Origin: Larkinella rosea
GTDB lineage: Bacteria; Bacteroidota; Bacteroidia; Cytophagales; Spirosomataceae
Length of the DNA stretch: 64,000 bases
Direction of reading: 5' to 3'
Assembly: GCF_003858635.1 (NCBI RefSeq)
Contig: NZ_RQJO01000007.1
Span: forward strand, 1,613,941-1,677,940
Shown: one piece after another, positions 33,717 to 42,162 of the stretch
Position numbering within the stretch: the stretch's first letter is position 1
How the letters are laid out: the number at the start of each line of letters is the position of its first letter
Notes under the pieces: generated by a model
The model's input: the letters and a program-made list of their open reading frames with translations, nothing else
The model's database searches: none
Told to the model about the DNA's origin: nothing
Position numbers and translations under genes: made by a program

Positions 33717-36023
33717 TTATTTCCCGTTCGTTTCTGTGGCCTTACGCTGAACCGAAACAATTTTAAATTCAGTCCGGCGATTTTTCTGGTGCATGGTTTC
33801 CGGACACGCAATTTCATCCGTGCAGCCATTCAATATTTCGCTTTCGCCATACCCCTGGGCATTGAGCCGACCCGGTTCGATGCCCTTGTTCACCAGGTAA
33901 TCAACAGTTGCCCGAGCCCGGTTTTCCGACAATTGCATATTATAGGCATCGCTGGCCCGGCTATCGGTGTGCGACCGTAATTCAATCTTCATTTCGGGGT
34001 ATTTCTGCAGCAATGCAGCCACATGATCCAGTTCGCGGGCGGCATCGGGGCGAATAAAGAACTTGTTGAGGTCGTAATAAATGTTTTTCAAGACAAAAAC
34101 ATCGCCTTCGCCATATATACCGTGCTGTTTTTCAATCAGTTTCGGATTCTTACCGGTTTTCATTTTCGGGAGCTGTTCCTGATTGGCGGTATACCGGTTT
34201 TTCTGGGTAGTCAAGGTGTAGGGGGCGCCCGGTTTCATCTCAAATTCATATTTTCCGTCGTTTCCGGTCACCACCTGCTGTTCAGACTTGTCCTTTTCAT
34301 TGCGGAGTGTCACCGTGACCCCCGGAGCAGGCAGTTGATTGACCTCGGTTTTAACGGTTCCTTTCACCAGCGTATTTTCGCTCTTTTCCAGGTAAATCGA
34401 TACCGTCATCACCGGCTTCTCCGACTGGGTCATGGTTGAAAACCGGATGCTGTTCGTCGAATAGCCTTCTTTGATGGCCTTGAATTCGTAATCGATATTG
34501 GCATCGACGCAAAAACCGGTTTTGCCATCGGGGCCCGTAAACCGCAGGTCCTGATTGACCCCGGCCTTGATCACCCGAACGTCGGCCACCGGAATGGGTT
34601 CGTTGGTTTTGGCGTCGTAAACAAAAATATTCAGCTGTTTGCAGGTACGGCGAAAACTGTAAATGTTATCATCGCTGATGCCACTTTTCCGGTTGCTGCT
34701 GAAATAGCCCGACGACCGGTTTTTAGTCGTAATCAACCCGAAATCATCTTTTTCGGAATTGATCGGATAGCCCATGTTCTGAACCCCTTTAAACGCGACA
34801 CCTTCCCGGAGTTCGGCATAAAAAAGATCCAGCCCGCCCAGTCCTTCGTGTCCGTCCGATGAGAAATACAGGTTGTTGTTTTCATCGACAAAGGGAAACA
34901 TCTCATTGCCTTCGGTGTTCACTTCCTTCCCCATGTTCACCGGAGATGACCACTTCCCATCCGTGTATTCAACTACGTAAATGTCAGTTCCACCAAAACC
35001 GCCCGGCATGTCGGAAACAAAATAAAGCTTCGAATCGTCGGGCGATAAAGCCGGGTGGCCGACGGAGTAATCATTGCTGCAAAACGGGAGTTCTTCCACA
35101 TTTTTCCAGTTTCCTTTCTCATTTTCAGCGATGTACAATTTGAGTTTACGAATGCCGTCGTTGCTTTTGCCGCCTTTTCCTTTGGCGGTATTGTTGCGGG
35201 TGAAAATAATCCGCGACTGACCCTTGAAAAAAGTCATTGGCCCTTCGTGGTATTTTGTATTCAGCGTCCGGCTAAACACTTCGGTTTTCGAAAGCGATTT
35301 GGACTCTAAGGGTGCCGTTTCCAATACCTCGGCCGTCGCATTGCTCCCTCCCAACGAAGCCGCCTGGGCCGCGAGGTCCAGATTCTTATGTAGTTCGGCC
35401 GTATCGGGATAAAAATATAAATCCAGGAATGGAGTTTGATTCCAGCCAAAAACCCGTTTGACCGGACCGGTTTCATTGCGGGCCGAGACAAATGCCAACC
35501 CGTTCTGGTAATACATGGGACTAAAATCCGCCTGTCGGGAATTAACCGCCAGAAATTCGACCCGGTAGGACGATGAATCCTGATAAAACCGGTTCATATC
35601 CATGTACGAAACCGTAAACTTTTTGCCCCGCAGATCCTCGTTTTGCTTTTCGCCGTACTTGCTGTACATTTTCTGGGAATCCCGGTATTTCCCGTTTGCA
35701 GCCAGCGCCTGGGCGTAATAGAGGTAATTCTTCGAGTCGGTTTCAGGGAATTCTTTCAGTAAATCGGCATAGATTCGTTCCGCATTTTTGGTATCCTGCA
35801 ACGCCCGGTAACTATACCCCAATTTAGTGTAAGCCTCCTGGATTTCAGCCGGTTCCTTTCGTTTGTCCAGTCGCAGGAAGTCTTCATAAGCCCGGGCCGC
35901 ATTCAAATAGGCCAGATTTTCAAACTGTTTGTTAGCGGTTTTCAGACGCGCACTTTGTGCCTGAACAACCAGTGCCCCCATACTCAGAACGGCACTCAGC
36001 AGGAACAGCCTTATTGGATTCAT
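33717..36023 (-). CDS. OmpA family protein with TPR, PD40 and carboxypeptidase-like domains (PorE-like)
   Basis: 768 residues. Signal peptide at 1-22 (VVQAQ). TPR-like helices (about 25-130) are followed by a WD40-like PD40 propeller (about 170-450) with repeats such as GHPALSPDDSKLYFVSD and NEMFPFVDENNNLYFSSDG. Two carboxypeptidase regulatory-like domains (about 455-540 and 549-620) come next, then an OmpA C-terminal peptidoglycan-binding domain (about 650-755: IELRSHTD, NRRTEF). This order matches PorE, a T9SS component, and several paralogues in Cytophagales. It is probably periplasmic, bound to peptidoglycan. The start is ATG 36023; the 20-residue extension upstream is unrelated. A single gene. 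Confidence 0.88.
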   Translation of the reverse strand: MNPIRLFLLSAVLSMGALVVQAQSARLKTANKQFENLAYLNAARAYEDFLRLDKRKEPAEIQEAYTKLGYSYRALQDTKNAERIYADLLKEFPETDSKNYLYYAQALAANGKYRDSQKMYSKYGEKQNEDLRGKKFTVSYMDMNRFYQDSSSYRVEFLAVNSRQADFSPMYYQNGLAFVSARNETGPVKRVFGWNQTPFLDLYFYPDTAELHKNLDLAAQAASLGGSNATAEVLETAPLESKSLSKTEVFSRTLNTKYHEGPMTFFKGQSRIIFTRNNTAKGKGGKSNDGIRKLKLYIAENEKGNWKNVEELPFCSNDYSVGHPALSPDDSKLYFVSDMPGGFGGTDIYVVEYTDGKWSSPVNMGKEVNTEGNEMFPFVDENNNLYFSSDGHEGLGGLDLFYAELREGVAFKGVQNMGYPINSEKDDFGLITTKNRSSGYFSSNRKSGISDDNIYSFRRTCKQLNIFVYDAKTNEPIPVADVRVIKAGVNQDLRFTGPDGKTGFCVDANIDYEFKAIKEGYSTNSIRFSTMTQSEKPVMTVSIYLEKSENTLVKGTVKTEVNQLPAPGVTVTLRNEKDKSEQQVVTGNDGKYEFEMKPGAPYTLTTQKNRYTANQEQLPKMKTGKNPKLIEKQHGIYGEGDVFVLKNIYYDLNKFFIRPDAARELDHVAALLQKYPEMKIELRSHTDSRASDAYNMQLSENRARATVDYLVNKGIEPGRLNAQGYGESEILNGCTDEIACPETMHQKNRRTEFKIVSVQRKATETNGK

Positions 36024-36117
36024 AATGCATTGAAAGGGTTGTGACCTATTAATATCAAAATGAATGCCAAATTGTTTGTACATCCCAATTTACTACCTGA
36101 TTCATCGAAATTTTAGG

Positions 36118-36134
36118 AGGCTCAGCTTGAGCCT
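36118..36134 (-). terminator. Short hairpin after tilS
   Basis: AGGCTCA (36118-36124) and TGAGCCT (36128-36134) form a 7-base stem with a 3-base loop. On the minus strand it is followed by CCTAAAATTTC, only a weak U-rich stretch. It lies 46 bases after the tilS stop and may end its transcript. Confidence 0.4.
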
Positions 36135-36179
36135 GATGGCCGAAACAGCCAGCTTGGCAGCGCCACTCCGGTTGAAAGT

Positions 36180-37547
36180 TTATTCGAACTTTAGCTGCTC
36201 AATTTTGAGTATTTGGGTAGTTTGATCGGTTACCCGGAAGGCATGATCCAGCCGATAGCCGATAAGCCAGACAATCTGATTTTCCGAAACCATCACCTGG
36301 GCCGAGCGCCGATCTATCCGACTTACTTTGTTGTTGGTAAGAAAGTTACCAATGGTTTGCTTCCCTTTCATGCCCAGCGGAGAAAAATGGTCCCCGTTCT
36401 GCCAGGGCCGAATGGTCAACGGCCATTGAATTAGGTTAGCATCCAGATAAACCGTTCGCGGATTCGACGGAAACTGAACGTCGGCCGGTTTTTTCATCAA
36501 TTCAAACCTCAACTGGTATTGATTGGAAATCGGTACCCGCTCAGCGGGGAGACCGGCAATAACCGCAGACTGAGAAGCATTCATCTGAAGCCGTTCAATC
36601 ACCAAAAACGCCCGATCACGCAGAATACGATGCGTGGCCGATTGAAACGTCTGCCCAAAACCGGAGGATTGCACCGCTTCAGCAATTGGTCCAATCTGAA
36701 CATACTGAAAACCGTACGGTTTCAGCCATTCCGCCAATCGAAAACGCCATTCACGCTGGGTAAGCAGCGTTTGGATGGGAAGGAAAATACCATTTGGACG
36801 GATTTCGGCGGTTTCCTGCCAGGATCGTTCCATTTCCTGATCGAGCAAGACATCCGCCGATTGTAGCCGCTGGACGGTGGCTTGCAGGGTTTGCAACAAA
36901 TTGGGATTCAGTTCTTTTAACACGGGAATAACCTGATGCCGAAGTTGATTTCGGCGGTATTTATCGGACGCATTCGAGCTATCCTCCCGCCAGTTTAGCC
37001 CTTGAGCAAGCGCATAGGCTTCGATTTCTTGCCGGTTTGAAAACCATAGCGGTCTCACCATGCGTCCCTGCCGAACAGGAATTCCCCGCAACCCGGTCAA
37101 ACCGGTTCCGCGAACGAGATTCAGCAAAATGGTTTCCAGCACATCATCTTGGTGGTGGGCCGTTGCGATTTTTTGATAGCCAAACTCGGTGGCCAACTGG
37201 TCAAACCAGTCGTACCGAAGTTGGCGAGCCGCCATTTGGGTCGAAATACCACGTTCTTCGGCGTATTGTTCGGGGGGAAGCCGGATACCATGAAACCGGA
37301 CCTGGTGACGTTCCGCCAAAGCTTTTACAAAATACTCATCTTCCTCAGAATCAGCCCCGCGCAATTGAAAATTGACGTGAGCAATTCCGTACTGAAGACC
37401 GGTCAAACGAAACAGCTCGGCCAGCACTACCGAATCCAACCCGCCACTAATCGCCAACAGGATGCAATCAGTTTGGCGAAATAGTTGTTCTCTCTTAAAA
37501 AAGCTTAAAAACTGGTGTTCAATCGCCTGGTTTTGAGTGAAAGCCAT
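36180..37547 (-). CDS. tilS: tRNA(Ile)-lysidine synthetase TilS
   Basis: 455 residues. The PP-loop motif is LLAISGGLDSVVLAELF (residues about 29-45). IAHVNFQLRGADSEEDEYFV and ATAHHQDDVLETILLNLVRG are the next TilS blocks, and GIPVRQGRMVRPLW the substrate loop. The C-terminal domain ends WLIGYRLDHAFRV. TilS adds lysine to cytidine-34 of tRNA-Ile2, changing AUG reading to AUA, and is essential. The gene stands alone between an inverted repeat and the PorE-like gene. Confidence 0.95.
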   Translation of the reverse strand: MAFTQNQAIEHQFLSFFKREQLFRQTDCILLAISGGLDSVVLAELFRLTGLQYGIAHVNFQLRGADSEEDEYFVKALAERHQVRFHGIRLPPEQYAEERGISTQMAARQLRYDWFDQLATEFGYQKIATAHHQDDVLETILLNLVRGTGLTGLRGIPVRQGRMVRPLWFSNRQEIEAYALAQGLNWREDSSNASDKYRRNQLRHQVIPVLKELNPNLLQTLQATVQRLQSADVLLDQEMERSWQETAEIRPNGIFLPIQTLLTQREWRFRLAEWLKPYGFQYVQIGPIAEAVQSSGFGQTFQSATHRILRDRAFLVIERLQMNASQSAVIAGLPAERVPISNQYQLRFELMKKPADVQFPSNPRTVYLDANLIQWPLTIRPWQNGDHFSPLGMKGKQTIGNFLTNNKVSRIDRRSAQVMVSENQIVWLIGYRLDHAFRVTDQTTQILKIEQLKFE

Positions 37548-37566
37548 AATTTTGTATTCAGAAACG

Positions 37567-37667
37567 TTCTGAACCGGGATTACCCGGATGAATGAGATTA
37601 CGCAGGATTACCCGGCAATTTATCGAATCCTGGCTAATCATTTAATCCGAGTAATCCCGGTTCAGAA
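37567..37667. repeat. 101-base imperfect inverted repeat, family B
   Basis: The outer arms (37567-37600 and 37635-37667) share TTCTGAACCGGGATTAC, one mismatch, then CGGAT. An inner pair CAGGATT/AATCCTG tightens the stem. The element fills the gap between divergent tilS and the OstA-like gene, so it can form a long hairpin in RNA from either side. Similar AATCCTG/CCGGGATT intergenic repeats are known to me from other Bacteroidota. Confidence 0.75.
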
Positions 37668-37732
37668 AGTTTAGCAGATTTTTTTCCATGCGTCGCAACC
37701 CTTTGAATAAAACGAGCGTCTATTACACTAAA

Positions 37733-39811
37733 ATGATACACAGGCTTCTGGTCATGCTACTGGTTTTGCTGGCAGGTTCGGCAAACGCTCAGGTTGGCAG
37801 GCTAGCAACTGACGGCACGAACGATATTGTCATTATCAAGCGGGCCGACCAACTGGAAGGTCTTCAATCCGGTACGGAGGAGATTCGAAAACTGACCGGG
37901 AACGTCGAACTTCAGCAGAAAAACATGCTGATGTACTGCGACCGGGCGATCCAGAATCTCACCACCAATGTCATTGAAGCCTACGGCAATGTGCGGATGA
38001 TCCAGGGGGATACGCTCAGTGTCAAGGGCGATACGGTTTTTTATTACGGAGCCAGTCGCCAGTCCGTTGTTTCCGGCCGAACGGTGGTGCTGAAAGACCG
38101 GAAAATGACGTTAACCACCCGAAAGCTGGAATACGATCTGGCCAATGGTATTGCACACTATCCGGTAAACGGCCGGATTGTCGATCGAGAAAACATCCTG
38201 ACAAGCCGTGAAGGCTATTATAACACCCGAACGAAGCTCTTTACATTTCGTGAAAACGTGAAACTGGTGAACCCGCAGTATACGTTAACCGCTGATTCAT
38301 TGCTTTATAACTCGTTCAGCAAGATTGCCACGTTTCAGGGGCCGACCAAAATTGTGAGCAAAGAAGGAACCCTGATTGCCAAAGACGGCGATTACAATAC
38401 CGTCTCGCGGTTGTCAAATTTTCAGCGCCGGGCAACGATTGAAACGGAAAAATATACCTTGACCGGTGACACCCTGTTCGGGAATAATGCCAATGATTTT
38501 TACACTGCCCGGGGCAATGTCGTCCTTTTTGCCAAAGGTGATCAGACGATTCTGACCGGCGATTTTGGGCGCTACAACCGAAAGGCGGGCGTAGCCCGGA
38601 TGATTGGCCACGCTGTCGTCAAGAGCATTACCAGTTCCGATACACTCTATATGCGGGCCGATACGCTTTGGTCGTTTGAATTGCCAAATCCGAAGTGGAA
38701 GAAAAGCCGCACCAATACCGACTCGACGTACCGCCGGTTAATCGGACAGAAAAATGTGCGGGTTTTTAAAAATGATTTGCAGAGTAAGTGTGATTCCATC
38801 GTATACGAAACCGCTGATTCAACGATCTTCTTTTTCAAAGATCCGATCGTTTGGAGCACAAACTACCAGATGGAAGGCGACTCGATAACCGCGTTAATGA
38901 AAAATAATCGCATCAACAAGATGTTACTTCGGGGGCATTCTTTCGTCATATCACAAGATACCCTGCTCAATTTTAATCAGGTAAAGGGTCGGACTCTGAC
39001 CACCTATTTTACCTATGACCGAAAAATTGATCGCTCTGACATCGACCACGTGGTGGTTGAGGGCAACGGTGAGAGTCTGTATTTCGCGGTCGATGACAAT
39101 AATAAAATGGTGGGGATGAACCGGGTGTTATGCAGTAAAATGACCATTCGTTTCTCAGACCGAAAGGTAAAAAAAATCAGTTTTTACGGACAACCGGATT
39201 CGAAACTGGTTCCACCGAAAGAGCTTAAAGAAACCGACAAACGGCTGGATGGATTTAACTGGCGAATCGCTGAAAAACCAACCAAAGCCAACGTGCTTGG
39301 AATACCGGAAGTTCAAACCAGTCAACCGATTGTTTCGGGCATTGAACGAATTAAAAATGAGGCTGCTGCGAATTTACCTGACGCATCGGCAACGATAAAA
39401 CGGGAGGTTCCAACCACTGAGCCAAAGCTAAAAAACCTGATCAAAAAATTACCGGCTACAACGGGCCAAAGTGCCATTTCTAAAACGAGCTCATCCGGTA
39501 ATAAACCGATACCGGTCTCGACCGTTGAGCCCAAAAATGAAGCGGGTTCCGCTGGTAAAACCAACACGAAGGCGACTGGTAGTACCGCCGTTGAAGAGTT
39601 AAAAACCGCTCCTGTAAAAGTGGAAACAATCCAAAAAACAGGGGTTGCTACGACGGAAAAACAATCACAATCGCCCGATAGTTTGTCAAGCGAACCAGTA
39701 AAAAAAGCAAAAAATAACACCCTACCTGCGCGTCGCACCACACCGGCAACGGAAGAAAGCGATCTGGAACGGGAACTGAATAAAAAACCGGTCCGAAAAA
39801 CCGGCAATTGA
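37733..39811 (+). CDS. OstA-like protein (LptA/LptD-N domain), LPS transport
   Basis: 692 residues from ATG 37733 (signal peptide 1-20, SANAQ); an ATG at 37688 adds 15 residues of doubtful value. Residues about 30-540 hold repeated OstA/LptA jelly-roll strands, for example LTGNVELQQKNMLMYCDRA and TLTADSLLYNSFSKIATFQGPT. The OstA domain carries LPS across the periplasm. The last about 150 residues are Lys/Thr/Pro-rich and disordered (KTNTKATGSTAVEELK). Most LptA proteins are under 200 residues; this long form is found in Bacteroidota. The LptC homologue is at 47836. The other Lpt genes are outside the window. Confidence 0.85.
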   Translation: MIHRLLVMLLVLLAGSANAQVGRLATDGTNDIVIIKRADQLEGLQSGTEEIRKLTGNVELQQKNMLMYCDRAIQNLTTNVIEAYGNVRMIQGDTLSVKGDTVFYYGASRQSVVSGRTVVLKDRKMTLTTRKLEYDLANGIAHYPVNGRIVDRENILTSREGYYNTRTKLFTFRENVKLVNPQYTLTADSLLYNSFSKIATFQGPTKIVSKEGTLIAKDGDYNTVSRLSNFQRRATIETEKYTLTGDTLFGNNANDFYTARGNVVLFAKGDQTILTGDFGRYNRKAGVARMIGHAVVKSITSSDTLYMRADTLWSFELPNPKWKKSRTNTDSTYRRLIGQKNVRVFKNDLQSKCDSIVYETADSTIFFFKDPIVWSTNYQMEGDSITALMKNNRINKMLLRGHSFVISQDTLLNFNQVKGRTLTTYFTYDRKIDRSDIDHVVVEGNGESLYFAVDDNNKMVGMNRVLCSKMTIRFSDRKVKKISFYGQPDSKLVPPKELKETDKRLDGFNWRIAEKPTKANVLGIPEVQTSQPIVSGIERIKNEAAANLPDASATIKREVPTTEPKLKNLIKKLPATTGQSAISKTSSSGNKPIPVSTVEPKNEAGSAGKTNTKATGSTAVEELKTAPVKVETIQKTGVATTEKQSQSPDSLSSEPVKKAKNNTLPARRTTPATEESDLERELNKKPVRKTGN

Positions 39812-39927
39812 CTCGCCAATTGAGGGTTACGAAATAAATTTTTGAGCCAATTTTAAACCTTTGAAAGACAATAACGTTCTAACTGACAAAAATGCAGATG
39901 AATTGCAATTTTTTGTGGAAGCGGTCG

Positions 39928-39957
39928 TTGACTTTCTCGTTTTTTTAAATATGTTTG
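39928..39957 (+). promoter_or_regulatory. Promoter TTG-N19-TATGTTTG
   Basis: TTG at 39928-39930, 19-base spacer, TATGTTTG at 39950-39957, 42 bases before ATG 39999. This is an exact match to the Bacteroidota consensus and the best promoter in the window. Confidence 0.75.
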
Positions 39958-39998
39958 TGATGGGGTATTATATCCACCCAATTACCGAATGACTATCT

Positions 39999-40640
39999 AT
40001 GAAACAACCTGTACGTTTATATGCCTGGCTAACCGGACTGGCGTTGTTGATATCCCAGAGTCTACTGGCTCAAACGGATACCAGCAAACCTAAAAGCCGG
40101 TTGGAGTTGGGACAAAAACCGGCACCAACCAGTCGGGTTATTCACTCCCACAATTTTCCTTTTCTGAAACACCCAAGCGTTTCCAGTCTTGATCGGGGGG
40201 TGACGGCGCAGAAAAATACCGCCATCAATCAGTTTTATCGCAACCAACTGCTGAATACAGCCTCAAGTAAAACTCCGGTTCGCACCGCTGGTTCAGACAG
40301 TGGTTCACTTCTGGTGCCGGAAGCCCGCCAATCGGCGGAGGAAACGCGCAAAGCGGATGATCGGATGTATGCCAACGAGCGGATTACGGTTTCCAATATT
40401 TATCCCAATCCGGCCAACGAAAGTGCCGAAATTGATTACCAGATTTTGGGCAGCGTGAAAGATGCCAAATTGACTTTCTTTAATGTGTTAGGGGCCCAGG
40501 TTGGTGAGTACGCACTGGACCGAAACGAACGGAAAGTTCGGATTGCGACCAGTGAAATGAACTCCGGAATGTATTTTTACCAACTGTCGGTGGAAGGCAA
40601 GAAAATCGCCACCAAAAAATTAATGGTTAGTCATCAATGA
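39999..40640 (+). CDS. Small exported protein with type IX secretion sorting domain
   Basis: 213 residues. Signal peptide at 1-25 (SLLAQ). The middle (about 26-120) is low in structure and rich in Ser, Lys and Arg. The end is a T9SS type A sorting domain: VSNIYPNPANESAEIDYQI near residue 130, then SGMYFYQLSVEGKKIATKKLMV. A short passenger on a full sorting signal is odd. It might be a surface structural piece or an anchor. The strong promoter at 39928 suggests high expression. No homologue is recognised beyond the sorting domain. Confidence 0.8.
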   Translation: MKQPVRLYAWLTGLALLISQSLLAQTDTSKPKSRLELGQKPAPTSRVIHSHNFPFLKHPSVSSLDRGVTAQKNTAINQFYRNQLLNTASSKTPVRTAGSDSGSLLVPEARQSAEETRKADDRMYANERITVSNIYPNPANESAEIDYQILGSVKDAKLTFFNVLGAQVGEYALDRNERKVRIATSEMNSGMYFYQLSVEGKKIATKKLMVSHQ

Positions 40641-40766
40641 ATTACTGAAAACTTACTGTAAGCAGTAAACAGTTATTCTGTTTGCTGCTTCTTTTTTTGC
40701 CCATTACTACCCTCTGGTTCAGTACTATTTAACCGGCCTGATCGTTAATCTTACAGAGTTTTTTAT

Positions 40767-40774
40767 TAATTTTG
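40767..40774 (+). promoter_or_regulatory. -7 element TAATTTTG just before bamD
   Basis: Exact TAnnTTTG ending 7 bases before ATG 40782. The expected start of RNA coincides with the start codon, so the bamD transcript from this promoter would be leaderless or nearly so. Confidence 0.5.
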
Positions 40775-40781
40775 CATTCTT

Positions 40782-41666
40782 ATGCAGCATAGTTTGAAAG
40801 CAGGTACATTAGCGGTTGTGTTGTTGGTATTTTTTACGTCATGCAGCCCATTTCAGAAGTTACAGAAAAAAGGTACGGACGATCAAAAGTATCAGGCTGC
40901 CGTAACTTACTTCAAAAAAGGAGAATTTTACCGGGCAGGATTGCTGTTCGAAGAATTGATCCCGATTCTGAAAGGAAGTACGGAATCCGAAATGGCCCAG
41001 TTTTATCGGGCTCATTGTGAATACCAGCAACAGAATTATCAGTTGTCGGCTTTTCACTTCAAGCAGTTTTACGAAACGTTTGCCCGCAGTGACTACGCGC
41101 ACGAGGCCATGTATTTTTATGCGCTTTCCTTATTCAAGGATTCGCCGAATTACAACCTGGACCAATCCAATACCCTGACGGCAATGGCTGCCCTGCAGGA
41201 TTTTGTCAATGCTCACCCGGAAAGCCCCTTTCGGCAGGAATGTACGGGTTACATCGTGGTTTTACGGGACAAACTGGAACGGAAAGCGTACGATAAAGTC
41301 AAGCAGTATTACAAAACCAGTTCGGCCAATATCGCCAATTACCGGTCAGCCGTAGTTTCCATTACCAACTTTCTGCGTGAATACCCGGATTCAAAATACA
41401 ACGAAGAATTGGCTTATCTCCGGGTCGACTCCCAATATCACCTGGCCAAAAACAGCTTTTATGATAAATGGAAAGAACGGCACCAGGACGTAATGAATTA
41501 TTACCTGGCTTATGTCGATAAATTCCCGAAAAGTTCAGATCTCAGAAAAGCAGAGCGGATGTACGAAGACAGTCGCAAGATTTTGGAAGAAATTGCGACT
41601 CAGGAGAAAGAAAAATTAAATCAGCAGCAAAAGCCCGCCAAGGTTACCGCGACGGCATCCAATTAA
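40782..41666 (+). CDS. bamD: Outer membrane protein assembly factor BamD
   Basis: 294 residues. Lipobox with Cys21 (VFFTSC). Five TPR-type repeats follow: YQAAVTYFKKGEFYRAGLLFEELI, then QQQNYQLSAFHFKQFYETF and others, the BamD/ComL layout. BamD is the essential lipoprotein of the beta-barrel assembly machinery. No other start exists between 40782 and the lipobox. RpoZ follows 63 bases downstream, and the gene order bamD-rpoZ-coaBC-porD-recN is typical for Bacteroidota. A -7 element just upstream implies a leaderless transcript. Confidence 0.93.
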   Translation: MQHSLKAGTLAVVLLVFFTSCSPFQKLQKKGTDDQKYQAAVTYFKKGEFYRAGLLFEELIPILKGSTESEMAQFYRAHCEYQQQNYQLSAFHFKQFYETFARSDYAHEAMYFYALSLFKDSPNYNLDQSNTLTAMAALQDFVNAHPESPFRQECTGYIVVLRDKLERKAYDKVKQYYKTSSANIANYRSAVVSITNFLREYPDSKYNEELAYLRVDSQYHLAKNSFYDKWKERHQDVMNYYLAYVDKFPKSSDLRKAERMYEDSRKILEEIATQEKEKLNQQQKPAKVTATASN

Positions 41667-41729
41667 TTAGTAAATCGTTGGTTGTCAGAAGTCGGCAACG
41701 AACCACAATTCAGCGAAAAACCAAAAACT

Positions 41730-42050
41730 ATGGCAAATAATCCTTCAATCATCACCCGCGATACCGATAAAATTGCAGCAGCGACGGGTAATCTCTACGA
41801 ATCTGTATCGATCATTTCAAAACGGGCCCGGCAGATTTCGAGCAAAATGAAAGAAGAACTGAGCAATAAACTTTCTGAATTTGCATCGGCAGTCGACAAC
41901 CTGGAAGAGGTGTTTGAAAACCGCGAACAGATCGAAATCTCAAAATATTACGAGCGTCTGCCTAAACCAACCACGGTTGCAACGGACGAGTTTCTGGAAG
42001 GCAAATTGCAATGGCGTACGGTCGAAGAAGATTCTGCGAACACCTTGTAA
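41730..42050 (+). CDS. rpoZ: RNA polymerase omega subunit (Rpb6-like)
   Basis: 106 residues. The ATG at 41730 starts MANNPSIITRDTDKIAAATGNLYESV, which matches Bacteroidota omega/Rpb6 proteins. Helical segments (SIISKRARQISSKMKEEL and EFASAVDNLEEVFENREQ) are typical. Omega helps assemble beta-prime in RNA polymerase. An in-frame ATG at 41682 adds 16 residues that do not look like the family. It is located between bamD and coaBC, as in relatives. Confidence 0.9.
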   Translation: MANNPSIITRDTDKIAAATGNLYESVSIISKRARQISSKMKEELSNKLSEFASAVDNLEEVFENREQIEISKYYERLPKPTTVATDEFLEGKLQWRTVEEDSANTL

Positions 42051-42080
42051 TTTAGGTACGAAAAAGTAAAACCGGGGCCG

Positions 42081-42136
42081 CACCGAGACCACAGAGAAAA
42101 TCGCCCAGCGACGCTTCTTTGTGACTTCTGTGCTGT
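42081..42136. repeat. Degenerate intergenic repeat, family C
   Basis: CACCGAGACCACAGAGAAAA on the left and TTTGTGACTTCTGTGCTGTC on the right look like remnants of the widespread CCACAGAGACACAGAGAA-type intergenic repeat, with arms oriented inversely. It fills the gap between rpoZ and coaBC. Confidence 0.45.
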
Positions 42137-42162
42137 CCCGCTTTGCATTAAATGGGGTTGCC

